Assembly (NCBI RefSeq): GCF_028069725.1
Contig: NZ_JANEWG010000003.1
Coordinates: 1 to 64,000 of the forward strand
DNA from: Citrobacter sp. Awk 4
GTDB lineage: Bacteria > Pseudomonadota > Gammaproteobacteria > Enterobacterales > Enterobacteriaceae
Direction of reading: 5' to 3'
DNA: 64,000 bases
Each line of letters begins with the position of its first letter. Position 1 is the stretch's first letter. Made by a program: the position numbers and the translations under genes. A model generated the notes under the pieces. The model did not search any database and had not been told where the DNA came from. It saw only the letters and a program-made list of their open reading frames with translations. Below, one piece after another: positions 62,645-64,000 of the stretch.

Positions 62645-63001
62645 TTAGTTTGAACTGAGTTTTGCTTCGCCAAACAATCCATTCAAATAACGTTCCAGCG
62701 CAATACGCGAGCTAAATCCGTGTGGAATACCATAATGCTCGTGCGTTTCGCCCGCTAAATACAGTGGAAATTGCTGGTAGTGATCGCAGGTTTTAATATC
62801 CGTTGCCGGCTCTGCCAGTGAAGAACTTCTTTCTTTTAATGTTGGATGAATCACCAATGCGGTTCGTCCCATACGCGCTTCTCGATTCACGTAGACATAA
62901 TTTTCGCCACGTCGATAACCGTACGCTTTTTGTGTCACTACATCGACGGTAAAGCCCACTTTTTCAAGTACGCGCGCCACCTCATCAGGTCGTAAATACA
63001 T
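62645..63001 (-). CDS. ygaC: Conserved small protein YgaC (DUF2002)
   Basis: The 118-residue cytoplasmic protein ([60 protein letters not shown]) is the DUF2002 family protein YgaC of E. coli, known to be Fur-linked in some data and of unknown function. The sequence is close to the E. coli protein, with small differences and a slightly longer tail. It faces alaE and is divergent from ygaM. Confidence 0.9.
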   Translation of the reverse strand: MYLRPDEVARVLEKVGFTVDVVTQKAYGYRRGENYVYVNREARMGRTALVIHPTLKERSSSLAEPATDIKTCDHYQQFPLYLAGETHEHYGIPHGFSSRIALERYLNGLFGEAKLSSN

Positions 63002-63162
63002 ATATTTTCCTCATCATCTTTTACCGCGGCCTTACCATACCTGATTCAGCATTAGCAGCGCTTTCAGAAAAGTCCATAAACAAACGAATACAGCGTGATG
63101 AACGTCGGAAGATAAAATTATGGTCTACACTGAAAGGCACATCGAAATCAATGGAGGATCAT

Positions 63163-63489
63163 ATGTTTAACAGACCCAACCGAAACGACGTCGATGAAGA
63201 TGTACAGGATATTCATAACGATGCCAGCCGATTAGCTGACAGTCTGGAAGAGGTGCTTAAGTCCTGGGGGAGTGACGCCAAAGAGGAAGCGGAGGACGCA
63301 CGACGCAGGGCGCAGGCTTTGCTGAGAGAGACTCGCGCACGTATGCATGGCCGTACTCGCGTCCAGCAGGCAGCCCGGGATGCCATTGGCTGCGCGGATA
63401 CGTTTGTACGCGACAAACCCTGGTGCAGCGTAGGTACCGCAGCGGCGGTCGGTATTTTTCTCGGCGCGCTACTGAGTCGGCGTCGCTAA
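63163..63489 (+). CDS. ygaM: DUF883/ElaB-like membrane-linked protein YgaM
   Basis: The 108-residue protein starts MFNRPNRNDVDEDVQDIHND, has a long amphipathic helix (SLEEVLKSWGSDAKEEAEDA, RTRVQQAARDAIGCADTFVR) and a single C-terminal membrane helix (CSVGTAAAVGIFLGALLSRR). It is the ElaB/YqjD/YgaM family, inner-membrane ribosome-linked proteins of stationary phase. The start at 63163 has GGAGG; an ATG at 63151 is less likely. Confidence 0.92.
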   Translation: MFNRPNRNDVDEDVQDIHNDASRLADSLEEVLKSWGSDAKEEAEDARRRAQALLRETRARMHGRTRVQQAARDAIGCADTFVRDKPWCSVGTAAAVGIFLGALLSRRR

Positions 63490-63499
63490 AAAGCCGGTG

Positions 63500-63534
63500 T
63501 GCCGGATGATGACGCCAAAACGTCTTATCCGGCA
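63500..63534. repeat. REP element after ygaM
   Basis: TGCCGGATGATGACGCCAAA and ACGTCTTATCCGGCA form the canonical enterobacterial REP palindrome. It lies between the ygaM stop and the regulator gene on the other strand. Its consensus is like that of E. coli/Salmonella REPs, supporting the host family. Confidence 0.85.
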
Positions 63535-63542
63535 TTGTCTCG

Positions 63543-64000
63543 CTACGCTATCGCCTGCCTGAGCTGTTGGGCGACCTGTTTTGCCATCGCGGCGGAGGTG
63601 ATATTGGTAAACGACAGCAGCAATCCGCCCTGCCCTTCCTCCGTTATTCGCCAGCGACTTAACGCCTGAACCGCCAGCCCGGCGTGATTCGCCTTCTCTG
63701 CCAGCGCAACGTCATCACCCTCAACTGAAATCACCATCTGGATGCCCCCGTCCTGCGGCACCACGCGAAAGCCCTGTGCTGTTAACGCCTCTTCTATCCA
63801 GTGGCGGCGCCCGGCGTAATGCTGACGCATCTTTTTTAAATGTCGCCAGAAATGGCCGTCGCGAATGAAATCCGCCAACGTCAGTTGCCATAACACTGGC
63901 ACGCTGCAGGCCATCAATGCCGCCTGCTCACGAAATCGCGCGACCTGATTCATCGGCACCACCAGCCATGCCGTGCGCAGCGCCGGAAAGAGTGACTTGC
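63543..64000 (-). CDS. MocR/PdxR-type GntR-aminotransferase regulator, C-terminal part
   Basis: The minus-strand frame from the window edge to 63543 encodes KSLFPALRTAWLVVPMNQVA, the region after the PLP lysine motif of class-I aminotransferases, then HYAGRRHWIEEALTAQGFRV and a C-terminal GLLLSFTNITSAAMAKQVA. This is the aminotransferase-like domain of MocR (GntR) regulators such as PdxR or GabR. Its N-terminal winged helix and Lys lie outside the window. In E. coli K-12 ygaM is followed by nrdH, so this regulator is an additional gene. Whether it controls GABA genes cannot be told. Confidence 0.75.
   Translation of the reverse strand, partial: KSLFPALRTAWLVVPMNQVARFREQAALMACSVPVLWQLTLADFIRDGHFWRHLKKMRQHYAGRRHWIEEALTAQGFRVVPQDGGIQMVISVEGDDVALAEKANHAGLAVQALSRWRITEEGQGGLLLSFTNITSAAMAKQVAQQLRQAIA

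Noticed and set aside
1..64000. CRISPR array or rRNA genes
   Set aside because: No regularly spaced direct repeats of 25-40 bases and no rRNA-like sequence were seen.

Overview
The window is chromosomal DNA of an enterobacterium. It ends in the conserved Escherichia/Salmonella/Citrobacter block csiD-lhgO-gabD-gabT-gabP-csiR-yqaE-ygaV-ygaP-stpA-alaE-ygaC-ygaM, recognised gene by gene from the translated products. Its flexible left part and a myo-inositol (iol) cluster suggest a Citrobacter-like host, but I cannot fix the genus from sequence alone. In E. coli the DNA to the left of csiD runs towards ssrA (tmRNA), a known integration hotspot, so the variable 49 kb here is probably that plastic interval.

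Layout. 1-3973: remnant of a P2-like prophage tail module on the minus strand (J end, I, H, G, an acyltransferase cargo gene, and a sheath gene FI cut by an IS3-family element). 4137-6682: a decayed CP4-57-type integrase, a companion hypothetical gene and two small overlapping ORFs. 6877-17431: an aerobactin locus (iucABCD-iutA, Fur-type promoter, divergent shiF and a siderophore-interacting reductase). iucB lacks about 27 codons in frame compared with the family. 17432-20450: a scrapyard with an AraC/transposase chimera, a pseudomonad-type DUF1302 outer-membrane protein and an IS3-type remnant. 20451-27980: a PLP-dependent sulfur amino acid lyase with an NhaC-type antiporter, an odd tRNA-like gene and several small genes, including a secreted protein, a DUF7079 protein, a pseudouridine synthase, a DUF1294 membrane protein and a lipoprotein.

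28115-42261: a complete myo-inositol catabolic cluster on the minus strand (iolA-iolD, then iolG, a sugar-type ABC importer, a second dehydrogenase, iolC fused to DUF2090, iolE, iolB) with divergent iolR. A shared palindrome lies upstream of both transcription units. 42362-49381: a cluster of a GMC (choline dehydrogenase-like) oxidoreductase, an NCS1 permease, an aldehyde dehydrogenase and a ureohydrolase, with a divergent LysR regulator. It reads like a route for a guanidino alcohol or aldehyde that would release urea and an omega-amino acid next to the GABA genes. 49738-52157: a coiled-coil membrane protein followed by a two-domain GH46-like/DUF2272 protein, a pair of unknown purpose. 52446-59772: glutarate/GABA catabolism (glutarate hydroxylase, L-2-hydroxyglutarate oxidase, succinate-semialdehyde dehydrogenase, GABA transaminase, GABA permease, repressor). 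59799-64000: housekeeping small genes around stpA and alaE, ending in a MocR-type regulator cut by the window edge. ygaU, normally between csiR and yqaE in E. coli K-12, is absent.
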